A stretch of DNA of 64,000 bases, from NCBI GenBank assembly GCA_035551675.1, contig DASZMV010000047.1, positions 7,068 through 71,067 of the forward strand, in the 5' to 3' direction. Both the position numbers and the translations under genes were made by a program. Under the pieces are notes generated by a model that did no database searches, was not told the DNA's origin, and saw nothing but the letters and a program-made list of their open reading frames with translations. This document shows positions 8,910 to 16,551 of this stretch, piece after piece. Within the stretch, counting starts at the first letter, position 1. Every line of letters begins with the position of its first letter. This stretch comes from JAFECT01 sp035551675 (lineage in GTDB: Bacteria > Pseudomonadota > Alphaproteobacteria > Caulobacterales > Caulobacteraceae).

Positions 8910-8955
8910 CCTTGCCGGGCAAAATCTGCAGGCGGGGGTCCGGATTTGCCGGGTG
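8910..8955 (-). promoter_or_regulatory. Two FlbD-enhancer-like (ftr) motifs upstream of the flagellin promoter
   Basis: Minus strand carries CCCGGCAAATCCGG (about 8940-8953) and TTGCCCGGCAAGG (8910-8922). Both contain the CCCGGCAA core reminiscent of Caulobacter ftr elements and lie about 85-140 bases upstream of the -24 element, the usual distance for a sigma-54 enhancer. The assignment rests on recalled consensus and location only. Confidence 0.55.
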
Positions 8956-9081
8956 ACGCCGCGGACTCTCGAAAGACCGCCCAGTTGCTGACCGGGACCT
9001 GTCACAACCAGTTGAGGCTCTGGGCGGACGCCTGAGCGGGAGATTATGGTCGCTCACGCCGCAGTTTCGCCTAACTCTCCG

Positions 9082-9098
9082 TATCGCATTACGATATA
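9082..9098. promoter_or_regulatory. Operator-like inverted repeat upstream of the Pal-like gene
   Basis: TATCG (9082-9086) and CGATA (9092-9096) flank five bases, giving TATCGCATTACGATATA. The same half-sites with the same spacing recur at 9736-9750, suggesting one regulator for both places. Confidence 0.45.
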
Positions 9099-9150
9099 TC
9101 CGGGGTCCCCCAACTCGGTCCGCCCCAACTCAAGCCCCGTGGAAATCCCT

Positions 9151-9711
9151 GTGCTCCTGACCCGCAAGACCCTGATCGTTACGGCCGTCGCCTCCATGGC
9201 CGTCCTCGCCGCCGCCTGCGCCACCAAGCCGAAATACCCTGTGGCGCCCGCACATGGGCCCAACCACGGTGAAACCTATACCGCGCCGCCGCGCGGCGGC
9301 CCGACGGACCAGGGCGTCTCGTCGGAAAACGGCGCGCCGCTCCCGGGCACGGCGCGCGACTTCGAAGCCAACGTCGGCGACCGCGTGTTTTTCGACTACA
9401 ACGAGTACGCCGTGCGCCCGGACGCGGCGCCGGTGCTGGCCGCGCAGGCCGCGTGGCTGCAGCATTATCCCTCGGTCACGGTCCGCATCGAAGGCAACGC
9501 CGACGAACGCGGCACGCGTGAATACAACTTCGCGCTCGGCGCCAGTCGCGCCAACGCCGTGCGCGACTATCTGGTCAGTCACGGCGTCGCGCCGTCGCGC
9601 ATCTCGGTGATCTCCTACGGCAAGGAGCGCCCGATCGACACGTCCGGCACCGACGCGGGCATGGCGAAGAACCGCAACGGTCACACTGTGATCGTCAGCG
9701 GCGCGCGCTGA
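9151..9711 (+). CDS. pal: Pal-like peptidoglycan-associated lipoprotein (OmpA C-terminal domain)
   Basis: 186 residues if translation starts at GTG 9151, giving the signal peptide VLLTRKTLIVTAVASMAVLA with a lipobox (LAAAC). A GTG at 9139 and further upstream starts are in frame but add no signal-like sequence. After a Pro/Gly-rich tether, residues about 75-186 form an OmpA-like peptidoglycan-binding domain: VFFDYNEYAVRPDA, RIEGNADERGTREYN, LGASRANAVRDYL and ISYGKERPI. Length and motifs match alphaproteobacterial Pal, which joins the outer membrane to the wall and works with TolB during division. The usual tolB/tolA neighbours are absent, so it could also be a second OmpA-family lipoprotein rather than the cell's main Pal. 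Confidence 0.8.
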   Translation: MLLTRKTLIVTAVASMAVLAAACATKPKYPVAPAHGPNHGETYTAPPRGGPTDQGVSSENGAPLPGTARDFEANVGDRVFFDYNEYAVRPDAAPVLAAQAAWLQHYPSVTVRIEGNADERGTREYNFALGASRANAVRDYLVSHGVAPSRISVISYGKERPIDTSGTDAGMAKNRNGHTVIVSGAR

Positions 9712-9734
9712 TCTCGATACGGTTCTGGACGGGC

Positions 9735-9751
9735 ATATCGTAGTACGATAT
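9735..9751. promoter_or_regulatory. Perfect 17-bp palindrome upstream of the MarR operon
   Basis: ATATCGTAGTACGATAT is a perfect inverted repeat (8-bp arms, one central base), 185 bases before the MarR start and 24 bases after the Pal-like stop. It matches the TATCG-N5-CGATA site at 9082-9096. A dimeric MarR-type protein encoded just downstream is a plausible ligand (inference). Confidence 0.5.
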
Positions 9752-9756
9752 CGGAT

Positions 9757-9779
9757 GGGCGCCGCCGTCGGCGGCGCCC
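9757..9779 (+). terminator. 10-bp GC hairpin after the Pal-like gene
   Basis: GGGCGCCGCC (9757-9766) pairs perfectly with GGCGGCGCCC (9770-9779) around a GTC loop. There is no T-tract, but the position 45 bases after the stop fits transcription termination. Confidence 0.6.
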
Positions 9780-9935
9780 ACTCAGAGAGATGCTTGGCCA
9801 GACCGACTGTTGACGCCGCGTGCCCCTCGACGGGCCGCCGCCGGTGAGCGACCTGCGACCTTGCCTACAGAGGGGTCGCCGGGCCGGCGACGCGCTCGGT
9901 ATCGCGCCGCCGCGCGCAGCAGGAGTCTCGTCCTG

Positions 9936-10394
9936 ATGGCAAGGAACCGACCGCCGAAGCTCTCCGACGCCGAATACCGGTTGCTCGCGGATTTCCGCTT
10001 CGCCCTGCGCGGGTTCTTCGCCTTTTCGAAGAAGGCGTCGGCGCAGGCGGGACTGGCGCCTCAACAGTATCAGGCGCTGCTGGCGTTGCGCGCGCGGCGC
10101 GGTCGCGAAGTGACCATCGGCGACCTCGCCGAGGAACTCTACATACGTCATCACACCGGCGTCGAACTGGTCGACCGTCTGGAAAAAGCCGGGCTCATGG
10201 TCCGGCGATCGGCCGCCACCGGTCGTCGCGTCGTGCTCGATCTCACGCCGGAAGCCGAGACGGTCCTGGCGAGCCTCGCCGACGCCCATCTCGCGGAACT
10301 GCGCCGCTATGCGCCGGCAATCCGCGTCCTGCTGTCGGATCAGGCAGACGATCCGGCCGACGGCCCAAACCCCCTGCCCACGGCCGTTCGGTAG
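9936..10394 (+). CDS. MarR-family transcriptional regulator
   Basis: 152 residues from ATG 9936, preceded by AGGAG at 9921-9925; in-frame upstream sequence is Arg/Pro-rich and unlikely to be translated. The winged-helix core is clear: GLAPQQYQALLALRA, the recognition region EVTIGDLAEELYIRHHTGVELVDRLEKAG and the wing VRRSAATGRRVVLDLTPEAE. Such proteins are dimeric repressors or activators that often respond to phenolics, antibiotics or oxidants. It is first in a run of five genes separated by 5 bases or less, so it probably controls the operon, perhaps through the palindrome at 9735-9751. Confidence 0.88.
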   Translation: MARNRPPKLSDAEYRLLADFRFALRGFFAFSKKASAQAGLAPQQYQALLALRARRGREVTIGDLAEELYIRHHTGVELVDRLEKAGLMVRRSAATGRRVVLDLTPEAETVLASLADAHLAELRRYAPAIRVLLSDQADDPADGPNPLPTAVR

Positions 10395-10399
10395 GCGCG

Positions 10400-10774
10400 A
10401 TGCTGGATGATCCCGACTTCCTGGATTTCCTGCGACGGACCGTCCGGTCCGTCTGGGGCGTCGAGCTGGTCTTGCTGCTGCGCCGTACGTCGCCGCGCAC
10501 CTGGACGTCCGACGACCTGGTGCTCGAGATGCGCGCCTCCGCCGCGATCGTGAATGGCGCCCTGGCGCACCTGGAAGCGGCCGGTCTCGTCGCTCGCGAT
10601 GCGGACGGCGTCCGCTACGCGCCTGCGGCGCCCGAACTGGACGTTCTGACCGCCGAACTGGAGGCCTGTTACCGGGAGCGTCCGGTTCGCCTGGTCAACG
10701 CCATCGTCTCACCCGATGAGGACAAGTTGAAGACATTCGCCGATGCCTTCAGGCTCAAGGAGCCCAAGCCATGA
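10400..10774 (+). CDS. Small winged-helix protein associated with DUF5985 genes
   Basis: 124 residues, starting 5 bases after the MarR stop. The middle (residues about 18-75) reads as a winged helix: VELVLLLRRTSPRTWTSDDL, a helix-turn-helix around EMRASAAIVNGALAHLEAAG, then LVARDADGVRYAP. The remainder is a helical tail ending in DKLKTFADAFRLKE. I cannot give it a named family with certainty, but a protein of this kind next to DUF5985 membrane proteins is a recurring arrangement as far as I recall. A DNA-binding or membrane-partner role is an inference. Its last bases overlap the next start (ATGA). Confidence 0.75.
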   Translation: MLDDPDFLDFLRRTVRSVWGVELVLLLRRTSPRTWTSDDLVLEMRASAAIVNGALAHLEAAGLVARDADGVRYAPAAPELDVLTAELEACYRERPVRLVNAIVSPDEDKLKTFADAFRLKEPKP

Positions 10775-11040
10775 AAGACCTGGCGCCCGTCGCGGTCTAT
10801 TGCCTCTGCCTCGCCACCAGCCTGCTCTGTGCGGTGCTGCTCGCGCGGTCCTGGCGACGCAGTCGTTCAGGCCTCTTGTTCTGGACCGCGCTTTGTTTCG
10901 TGTTCCTGACGATCAACAACGCGCTTCTTGTGGTCGATCTTCTCATCGTGCCGCAAACCGACCTCTCGCCCTATCGCCAAGCGACGTCGCTTCTCGCCGT
11001 CGGTGTTCTCTTGTTCGGTTTCGTAAAGGAGGCGAACTGA
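10771..11040 (+). CDS. DUF5985-family small membrane protein (first copy)
   Basis: 89 residues with three hydrophobic segments and no charged catalytic pattern. The layout (helix, short basic loop with SWRRSRSGLLFW, helix with FLTINNALLVVDLLIVP, a periplasmic-side stretch with SPYRQ, last helix LLAVGVLLFGFV) matches DUF5985 and is a diverged partner of the next gene. It overlaps the genes on both sides by 1-4 bases, so all are translated from one mRNA. The function of the family is not known to me. Confidence 0.75.
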   Translation: MKDLAPVAVYCLCLATSLLCAVLLARSWRRSRSGLLFWTALCFVFLTINNALLVVDLLIVPQTDLSPYRQATSLLAVGVLLFGFVKEAN

Positions 11041-11315
11041 TGAGCGGTTTACCCCTTCAGCTCTTTTTCGGCGGCGTCACCGCGGGCGGCTTCCTCATCG
11101 CCGGCGGCTTTTTCTTGCGATTCTGGAGCAAGTCCCGGGACCCGCTTTTCCTCGCCTTCGCCCTCGCGTTCTGGCTGATGGCGATCGACCAAGGCTTGGT
11201 GCAGGTCATCGTCAATCCGGAGGAGAACCGGCCCGAAGCCTACCTTCCGCGCCTGGCCGCCTTCGCGCTCATCGCGCTGGCGATCCTGCGCAAGAACCTG
11301 ACGAGAGCGCCATAG
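11040..11315 (+). CDS. DUF5985-family small membrane protein (second copy)
   Basis: 91 residues from ATG 11040, which overlaps the previous stop by one base. It is a clearer DUF5985 member: an opening GGVTAGGFLIAGGFFLRFW helix, the basic KSRDPLFLAFALAFWLMAID segment, a Glu/Asn-rich loop and a closing YLPRLAAFALIALAILRKN. Three membrane spans. Two DUF5985 proteins in tandem suggest a heteromeric membrane unit (inference). The stop is immediately followed by the GTG of the FAD enzyme. Confidence 0.82.
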   Translation: MSGLPLQLFFGGVTAGGFLIAGGFFLRFWSKSRDPLFLAFALAFWLMAIDQGLVQVIVNPEENRPEAYLPRLAAFALIALAILRKNLTRAP

Positions 11316-12506
11316 GTGCAGAAGACCGCGCTGATTTCCGGCGCCGGCATCGCCGGTCCGGCCACCGCGTACTGGCTAAACGCCGCGGGGTGGCGGACCA
11401 CCATCGTCGAGCGGGCGCCCGCCCCGCGCAGGGGCGGTTATGTGATCGACTTTTGGGGCCTGGGCTACGATCTCGCCGACCGCATGGGCTTGATGAGCGG
11501 TATCGAGGCGGCGGGGTACCACGTGCGCGAGGTGAAGATCGTCGGTGATCGCGGACAGCGCCTCGCCGGATTCGGCGTGCAGGTGTTTGACGCGTTGACC
11601 GCCGGACGGTTCGTCACCCTGCCGCGAAGCGAGCTTGCCCAGCTGATCCTGGACGCGGTCGCGCCCGGGACGGAACGTCTGTTCGACGATGGGATCGCCG
11701 CGCTTACCCAAGACGCCGAAGGCGTCGACGTGATCTTCACCGGCGGCGGCCGCCGCCGCTTCGACCTGCTCATCGGCGCCGACGGATTGCATTCGCAGGT
11801 TCGCCGCCTTGCGTTTGGCCCGGATGCGGAATTCGAGAAGCCCCTCGGCTACGCCGTCGCTGCGTTCGAGACCGAGGCCTACCGCCCGCGCGATCCGGAC
11901 ACCTACATCATGTATTGCGAGCCCGGCCGTATGATCGGCCGGTTCACGCTTCGCGGCGACCGCACGCTGTTCCTGATGATCTTCGCGTTCGAAGGCGAAC
12001 TCCCCGCCACGACGGCCGATCAAAAGACCCTGCTGGCGCGCCTCTATGCCGGCGGCAAGTGGGAGACTGACGCCATCCTCGAGCGCATGAAGGCGACAGA
12101 CCAGCTCTACCTCGACCGTGTGAGTCAGATCCGGGCGCCGACCTGGTCCGACGGCCGGATTGTCCTCGTCGGAGACGCCGCCTTTTGTGTTTCGCTTCTC
12201 GCGGGTCAGGGTTCCGCGCTCGCGATCGTGGCGGGCTACGTTCTCGCTGGCGAGATCGCGCACGCGGACCTGAGCCAGGGGATTGTCCGCTACGAAGCGC
12301 GGCTGCGTCGCTACGTGGCGACGAAACAGGCCGGCGCAACGCGCTTCGCCGGCGCATTTGCACCGCACACGCGGTTTGGCCTCTGGTTCCGAAACCGGGT
12401 CATGCAGTCGCTCAATCTTCCAGGTGTGGCCAAGTTGGCCGTCGGCCGCGAGATCATCGACCGCCTGGATTTGCCGGACTATTCACTGGGACCGGGCGCA
12501 GACTGA
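11316..12506 (+). CDS. FAD-dependent monooxygenase (aromatic hydroxylase type)
   Basis: 396 residues from GTG 11316. The three signatures of group A flavin monooxygenases are present: the dinucleotide motif GAGIAGPATAYWL near the N-terminus, the mid-protein LLIGADGLHSQVRRL, and LVGDAAFCVSLLAGQGSALA around residue 285. The family hydroxylates aromatic or polyketide compounds, or inactivates antibiotics as TetX does, using NAD(P)H and oxygen. It is last in the MarR - winged helix - DUF5985 - DUF5985 operon, with no gap to the gene before it. The MarR regulator and membrane proteins suggest a response to a toxic small aromatic, but the substrate is not visible in the sequence. Confidence 0.9.
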   Translation: MQKTALISGAGIAGPATAYWLNAAGWRTTIVERAPAPRRGGYVIDFWGLGYDLADRMGLMSGIEAAGYHVREVKIVGDRGQRLAGFGVQVFDALTAGRFVTLPRSELAQLILDAVAPGTERLFDDGIAALTQDAEGVDVIFTGGGRRRFDLLIGADGLHSQVRRLAFGPDAEFEKPLGYAVAAFETEAYRPRDPDTYIMYCEPGRMIGRFTLRGDRTLFLMIFAFEGELPATTADQKTLLARLYAGGKWETDAILERMKATDQLYLDRVSQIRAPTWSDGRIVLVGDAAFCVSLLAGQGSALAIVAGYVLAGEIAHADLSQGIVRYEARLRRYVATKQAGATRFAGAFAPHTRFGLWFRNRVMQSLNLPGVAKLAVGREIIDRLDLPDYSLGPGAD

Positions 12507-12597
12507 CTGCCGTTAAGGCGTAAGCTTCACCCAGAGCATTCGCGCACCACCGCCGCCATACGCATCCTCATCGCCCTAACCGCGTTTGCGTCGCGAA

Positions 12598-12611
12598 CCT
12601 CGCGTGCGAGG
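12598..12611 (+). terminator. Short hairpin downstream of the monooxygenase
   Basis: CCTCGC (12598-12603) and GCGAGG (12606-12611) form a tight 6-bp stem about 90 bases after the stop. No T-tract; possible terminator or leader structure of the next gene. Confidence 0.3.
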
Positions 12612-12681
12612 CCCGGCCCGACGCCAGTTTCCGGCGTGGAGCGAGGGCGCTTTCCGGCCTTGAGGTTCAAGGAAGGACACC

Positions 12682-12993
12682 ATGAAGAAACTTGCTCTTG
12701 CGCTCTTCGCCACCACCGCCGTCATCGGCGTCGGCGGCTTGGCCGCGTGCGCCGACGACTACGGCGTGCATGCGGGCTACTACTACGGCGACAACGACGC
12801 GTACGTCGACGCCTACTATGACGACTTCTACGGTCCCTATACCGACGGTTATTGGGGCAACGACGGCTACTTCTACTATTCGACCGGTCCCGGCCACGCC
12901 TTCGCGCGCGACACCGACCGCCACTTCCGCCGTGACACCTCCACCGGCTTCCACGCCGTGCGCGCCCACTCGCACGCGCCGATGCGCCGCTGA
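12682..12993 (+). CDS. Tyr/Asp/Gly-rich small exported protein
   Basis: 103 residues with a strong ribosome site (AAGGAAGG before ATG 12682). Residues 1-22 form a signal peptide ending in a lipobox-like GLAAC, so it is probably a lipoprotein. The mature part is extraordinary: residues about 24-74 are dominated by Tyr, Asp and Gly (YYYGDNDAYVDAYYDDFYG, then YTDGYWGNDGYFYY), followed by a basic His/Arg-rich tail (RDTDRHFRRD, RAHSHAPMRR). I do not recognise a family. An acidic/aromatic segment next to a His-rich tail could bind metal or a polymer, but nothing in the neighbourhood supports a specific role. Confidence 0.78.
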   Translation: MKKLALALFATTAVIGVGGLAACADDYGVHAGYYYGDNDAYVDAYYDDFYGPYTDGYWGNDGYFYYSTGPGHAFARDTDRHFRRDTSTGFHAVRAHSHAPMRR

Positions 12994-13104
12994 TCGTTGA
13001 CCCACGCGTCCTCTCTCCCGTCTCGGCGGGGGAGGGGCCTCGCGCACGCCATTGGCGGCGGCGCCTCGGAGGGCTAAGGATCGCGCCTCTGCGGGAGGCT
13101 GTCC

Positions 13105-13929
13105 GTGACCCTAGAACTTCCCCCCATCGTGCTCGTCGGCGGCGGCCGTATGGGCGGCGCCATCCTGCGCGGTCTGGCCGCGGCCGTTCCGTGCAAGGCC
13201 TATGTGGTCGATCCCAATGTGCCCGAGGCCCCCGGCGCGACGCTCGTTCGCGACTTCGATGAGTTGCCGGATCTGGACGAGGCGGTGGTGCTGCTGGCGG
13301 TGAAGCCGCAGATCGTCGGCGATCTGCTGCCGCGGCTAAAACGGTTCGCGCAACCGAGGGTGCTGCTGATTTCCATCGTGGCGGGCTTGTCGCTGGACAA
13401 TCTGCGCGCCGCGCTCGGCGACGAGGTCCGCGCGATTCGCGCCATGCCGAACACCCCGGCGGGGGTGCTGCGAGGCATTACCGGAATCTACGCCCCGGCC
13501 AACATCGACGCGACTGGGCGTGCGCGCGCCGAGACCTTCCTGTCGGCGGTGGGAGAGGTGGTCTGGCTGGACGACGAGGGCGGTATCGACCTGATCACCG
13601 CCATTTCCGGCAGCGGGCCAGCCTATTTCTTCCGGTTCGCCGAGGCCCTGGCGGCGGCGGGTGAAGCGCTCGGCCTGCCGGCCGAGACGGCGCAGAAGCT
13701 GGCGCGGCGGACCCTGGAAGGGGCGGGGGCTTTGGCGGACTCCACCGACCGGACGCTCGAGGAACTCCGGGTCGAGGTGACCAGCCCCAAGGGCACCACG
13801 GCGGCGGCGCTGCAACGCTTCGACGAGGGCGGCCTGCAGGCCCTGGTCGCCAAGGCGGCTGGAGCTGCGGCGGACCGGGCGCGGGAATTGAACGCCGAGA
13901 TCGCCTCTAAACTGACGCAGACGCGTTAA
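13105..13929 (+). CDS. proC: Pyrroline-5-carboxylate reductase
   Basis: 274 residues from GTG 13105. The N-terminal NAD(P)H site reads IVLVGGGRMGGAILRGLA, the central part contains AIRAMPNTPAGVLRGITGIY, and the C-terminal dimerisation/active-site domain has ISGSGPAYFFRFAEAL and the signature VTSPKGTTAAALQRF. These are diagnostic for ProC, which makes proline from pyrroline-5-carboxylate in the cytosol. Length is normal. It is read alone with its own 110-base leader; neighbouring genes are not proline-related. Confidence 0.96.
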   Translation: MTLELPPIVLVGGGRMGGAILRGLAAAVPCKAYVVDPNVPEAPGATLVRDFDELPDLDEAVVLLAVKPQIVGDLLPRLKRFAQPRVLLISIVAGLSLDNLRAALGDEVRAIRAMPNTPAGVLRGITGIYAPANIDATGRARAETFLSAVGEVVWLDDEGGIDLITAISGSGPAYFFRFAEALAAAGEALGLPAETAQKLARRTLEGAGALADSTDRTLEELRVEVTSPKGTTAAALQRFDEGGLQALVAKAAGAAADRARELNAEIASKLTQTR

Positions 13930-14042
13930 CTATATCCGTCACGGGAACGGCCTAGTCTGTTCCCTCGCCCGTAGAATCAACTTCGGGGCCGCGTGCGGCT
14001 CCGCTAGCTTGAGGTTTCGACTGTAGTGAAGAGCCCCCGTCC

Positions 14043-14933
14043 ATGAGCAATATTTTCGAGCGCCTCGGCTCGCTCTCGGGGACGGAACTCGCCAAGGCGA
14101 CGCACCTCGCCCACCAGACCTATCAGAGCCGCATGGCCGATCACGGCCACACCGGGCGCGCCCTGGTGGAGACGGTGGCGCATGTTTGCCGCAACCACCC
14201 GGGCCTGGTCGGCATCGGCGTCGGCCTGATGGTCGAGCAGCTGCTCGCGCACGAGAAGCACGCCTACGACAAGACCCATGCGCCCGACGGGACGCCGCTG
14301 CCGGGGACTCAGGCGCCGGCCAAGCCCGCCATGGGCGAGCCGCTGCCGCATCCGCTGAACCACCACCTGCCGTTCGACCAGATCAAGCTTGCCAACATCC
14401 GCCCCGGCCACATCGCGGGCGAAGTGTTCGGCGCGCTCGTGCTGTTGAAGATCGCCTCGACCGGCGTGCGCATGTTCCGCCACAAGCACCAGGGCGAGAC
14501 CTGGTTCAACCACGCCGCGCGCATCCGCCTGTTCTCGGGCTCCATCGGCGCCTACTATCTGGCCAAGTCGCTGAAGTTGCGAAAGCCGAGCGCCTGGACC
14601 AACGCGTTCGCCGCCCTGTTCCTGACCGACGCGCTGAAGCCGGTGTTGAAGCGCGATCCCAAGTGGCGTCCCACGCCGGAAATGATGCGTCAGTCGGAGC
14701 CCGAGCACGTCGCGGAGGTCACGCCCATGCCGATGGCCCCGCCGGCCGCCGCCAACGCCGAGCCCACCCCGGCCGAACGCGCCCGCGCCGCGGCGCTGTA
14801 CGCCGCCCAGCATCCGCAGCCCCCGCCTCCGTCCCAGACCTTCGAGGGCCACGGCGAAGTCACCCAGCCGGTCTCCATCGGTGGCGAAACGCTCGACCCG
14901 CAGATCCCCACCTTCGCGCCCACCGCGCACTAA
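14043..14933 (+). CDS. Hypothetical membrane-associated protein
   Basis: 296 residues from ATG 14043. The N-terminal 50 residues are helical and polar (FERLGSLSGTELAKATHLAHQ). Moderately hydrophobic segments follow near residues 52-68 (GLVGIGVGLMVEQLL), 120-140 (IAGEVFGALVLLKIAS) and 163-180 (LFSGSIGAYYLAKSL), and the last 70 residues are Pro/Ala/Gln-rich and probably disordered. His residues are frequent around 70-120. I recognise no family. It stands alone between proC and the esterase gene, same direction, with over 90 bases on each side. Confidence 0.75.
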   Translation: MSNIFERLGSLSGTELAKATHLAHQTYQSRMADHGHTGRALVETVAHVCRNHPGLVGIGVGLMVEQLLAHEKHAYDKTHAPDGTPLPGTQAPAKPAMGEPLPHPLNHHLPFDQIKLANIRPGHIAGEVFGALVLLKIASTGVRMFRHKHQGETWFNHAARIRLFSGSIGAYYLAKSLKLRKPSAWTNAFAALFLTDALKPVLKRDPKWRPTPEMMRQSEPEHVAEVTPMPMAPPAAANAEPTPAERARAAALYAAQHPQPPPPSQTFEGHGEVTQPVSIGGETLDPQIPTFAPTAH

Positions 14934-15027
14934 GCCTGCACCAGGAAAGCGCCGGACGGCATAGCGCGCGCACGCGACGGCGCGCGCGAGGGGCCTATGT
15001 TCGGCCCCCTTCAGCTGGAGCGATCAC

Positions 15028-16533
15028 GTGAGCGATCCCATCGTCGCAACCACCTCGGGCCAGGTCCGCGGCCAGGTCGCAAACGGCGTCCGCAAGTTTC
15101 TGGGCGTGCCCTACGCCGCCGGTCCGGTCGGCGAGCGCCGCTTCAAGGCGCCGCAGCCCTATCCCGCGTGGGAAGGCGTGCGCGACGCGACTTGGCCCGC
15201 GCCCAATGCACCGCAGCATTCGCGGCCGTTCCCCAACCTCGACATCACCCCCTTCGTCGGGGCCGGCTGGATCAAGGGCGACGACTATCTGAACGTCAGC
15301 ATCTGGACGCCGGACATCGGAACCAAAGAGGCAGAGGCTAACCGCCTGCCCGTGATGGTGTGGATCCACGGCGGCGCCTTTATCGGCGGCTCCAACTCTG
15401 CGCCGGTGTCGGACGGCGGCGCCTATGCGCGCGCGGGCGTGGTGATGATGGCGGTCAACTACCGCATGGGCATCGACGGCTTCCTGCCGATCCCGGGCGC
15501 GCCCACCAACCTCGGCCTGCGCGACATGATCGCGGCGTTGCAGTGGGTAAAGGCGAACGCGGCGGCCTTCGGCGGCGATCCGGACAACGTCACCGTGTTC
15601 GGCGAGAGCGCCGGCGCCATGGCGATCGGCGACCTGATCGTCTCGCCCCTGGCTAAGGGTTTGTTCAAGCGCGCCATCATCGAGAGCGGTCACGGCGCCA
15701 TGGTAAGGTCCATCGCCGTCGGACAGCGCGTGGTGAAGCAGATCGCCAAACTCGCTGGCGTCAAACCCACGCTCGAGGCTTTCAAGACTCTGAGCTTCGA
15801 TCAGTGCATCGACGCGGTGGTGAAGATCCACGAGCCGAAGGTGAAGATCGACGTGCGCGAGGCCGACGGCCGCGACCCGGCCTTCGGCCTCAGCCGCTTC
15901 CTGCCCGTCTACGGCGACGACGTGTTGCCGGAAAAGCCGCACGACGCGCTGAGGAAGGGCGCGGGCAAGGACATCGACGTCCTGATCGGCTCCAACCGCG
16001 AGGAGATGAACCTCTATTTCGTCCCGCTCGGCGTCCTGCCCAAGCTGAACGGCTTCTTGACGTGGCTGATCCTGAAGAAGGTCGAGCCGAAGGCCGGTCC
16101 GATCCTGAAGGCCTACAAGAATTCCGGCCCGCGGCGGCGCGGCGGCGCGGTGTTCTGCGACGCCATGACCGACCTCGTGTTCCGCCTGCCGGCGCGCCGC
16201 TTCGCCGCCGCGCACCAGGGCACGACGCACCTCTACGAATTCGATTGGCGTTCCCCCGCCTGCAATGGCGAACTCGGCGCGGCTCACGGCGTCGAGCTGC
16301 CCTTCGTGTTCAACACGCTCGCGATCTGCTCGGGGCCCAAGGGCGTCGTCGGCGAAAATCCGCCGCAAGCCCTGGCCGATCGGATGCAGGGGCTGTGGGC
16401 CTCCTTCGCCAAGGGCGAGCCGTTGCCGTGGAGCAAGTACGACACGGCGGGACGCCAAGCCTATTCGCTCGAGAAAGGCTATGCCGGCGCCGATCCGGTG
16501 ATGGCGGCCGAGGCCGTCTATCCCCTGACCTGA
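15028..16533 (+). CDS. Type B carboxylesterase (alpha/beta hydrolase)
   Basis: 501 residues from GTG 15028. Family landmarks: GVPYAAGPVGERRFKAPQP at the start, the oxyanion-hole motif MVWIHGGAFIGGS, the nucleophile elbow TVFGESAGAMAIGDL (Ser about residue 194), an acid residue in LIGSNREEMNLY, and the catalytic His in GAAHGVELPFVFN. No signal peptide is visible, so it is probably cytosolic. The reaction is hydrolysis of carboxylic esters, with a substrate that cannot be specified. The SDR gene follows after 18 bases, so the two probably work together, e.g. hydrolysis of an ester followed by oxidation of the released alcohol (inference). Confidence 0.93.
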   Translation: MSDPIVATTSGQVRGQVANGVRKFLGVPYAAGPVGERRFKAPQPYPAWEGVRDATWPAPNAPQHSRPFPNLDITPFVGAGWIKGDDYLNVSIWTPDIGTKEAEANRLPVMVWIHGGAFIGGSNSAPVSDGGAYARAGVVMMAVNYRMGIDGFLPIPGAPTNLGLRDMIAALQWVKANAAAFGGDPDNVTVFGESAGAMAIGDLIVSPLAKGLFKRAIIESGHGAMVRSIAVGQRVVKQIAKLAGVKPTLEAFKTLSFDQCIDAVVKIHEPKVKIDVREADGRDPAFGLSRFLPVYGDDVLPEKPHDALRKGAGKDIDVLIGSNREEMNLYFVPLGVLPKLNGFLTWLILKKVEPKAGPILKAYKNSGPRRRGGAVFCDAMTDLVFRLPARRFAAAHQGTTHLYEFDWRSPACNGELGAAHGVELPFVFNTLAICSGPKGVVGENPPQALADRMQGLWASFAKGEPLPWSKYDTAGRQAYSLEKGYAGADPVMAAEAVYPLT

Positions 16534-16551
16534 TTTCGAAGGTTGTCTGAA

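Larger units (their letters stand above)
8742..9150. other. Divergent intergenic region between flagellin and Pal-like gene
   Basis: 409 bases without a gene. On the flagellin side it holds a sigma-54 promoter (8813-8828, minus) and two FlbD-box-like motifs (8910-8922 and 8941-8955). On the Pal-like side it holds an inverted repeat TATCG-N5-CGATA at 9082-9096. I see no convincing protein in it. Confidence 0.7.
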
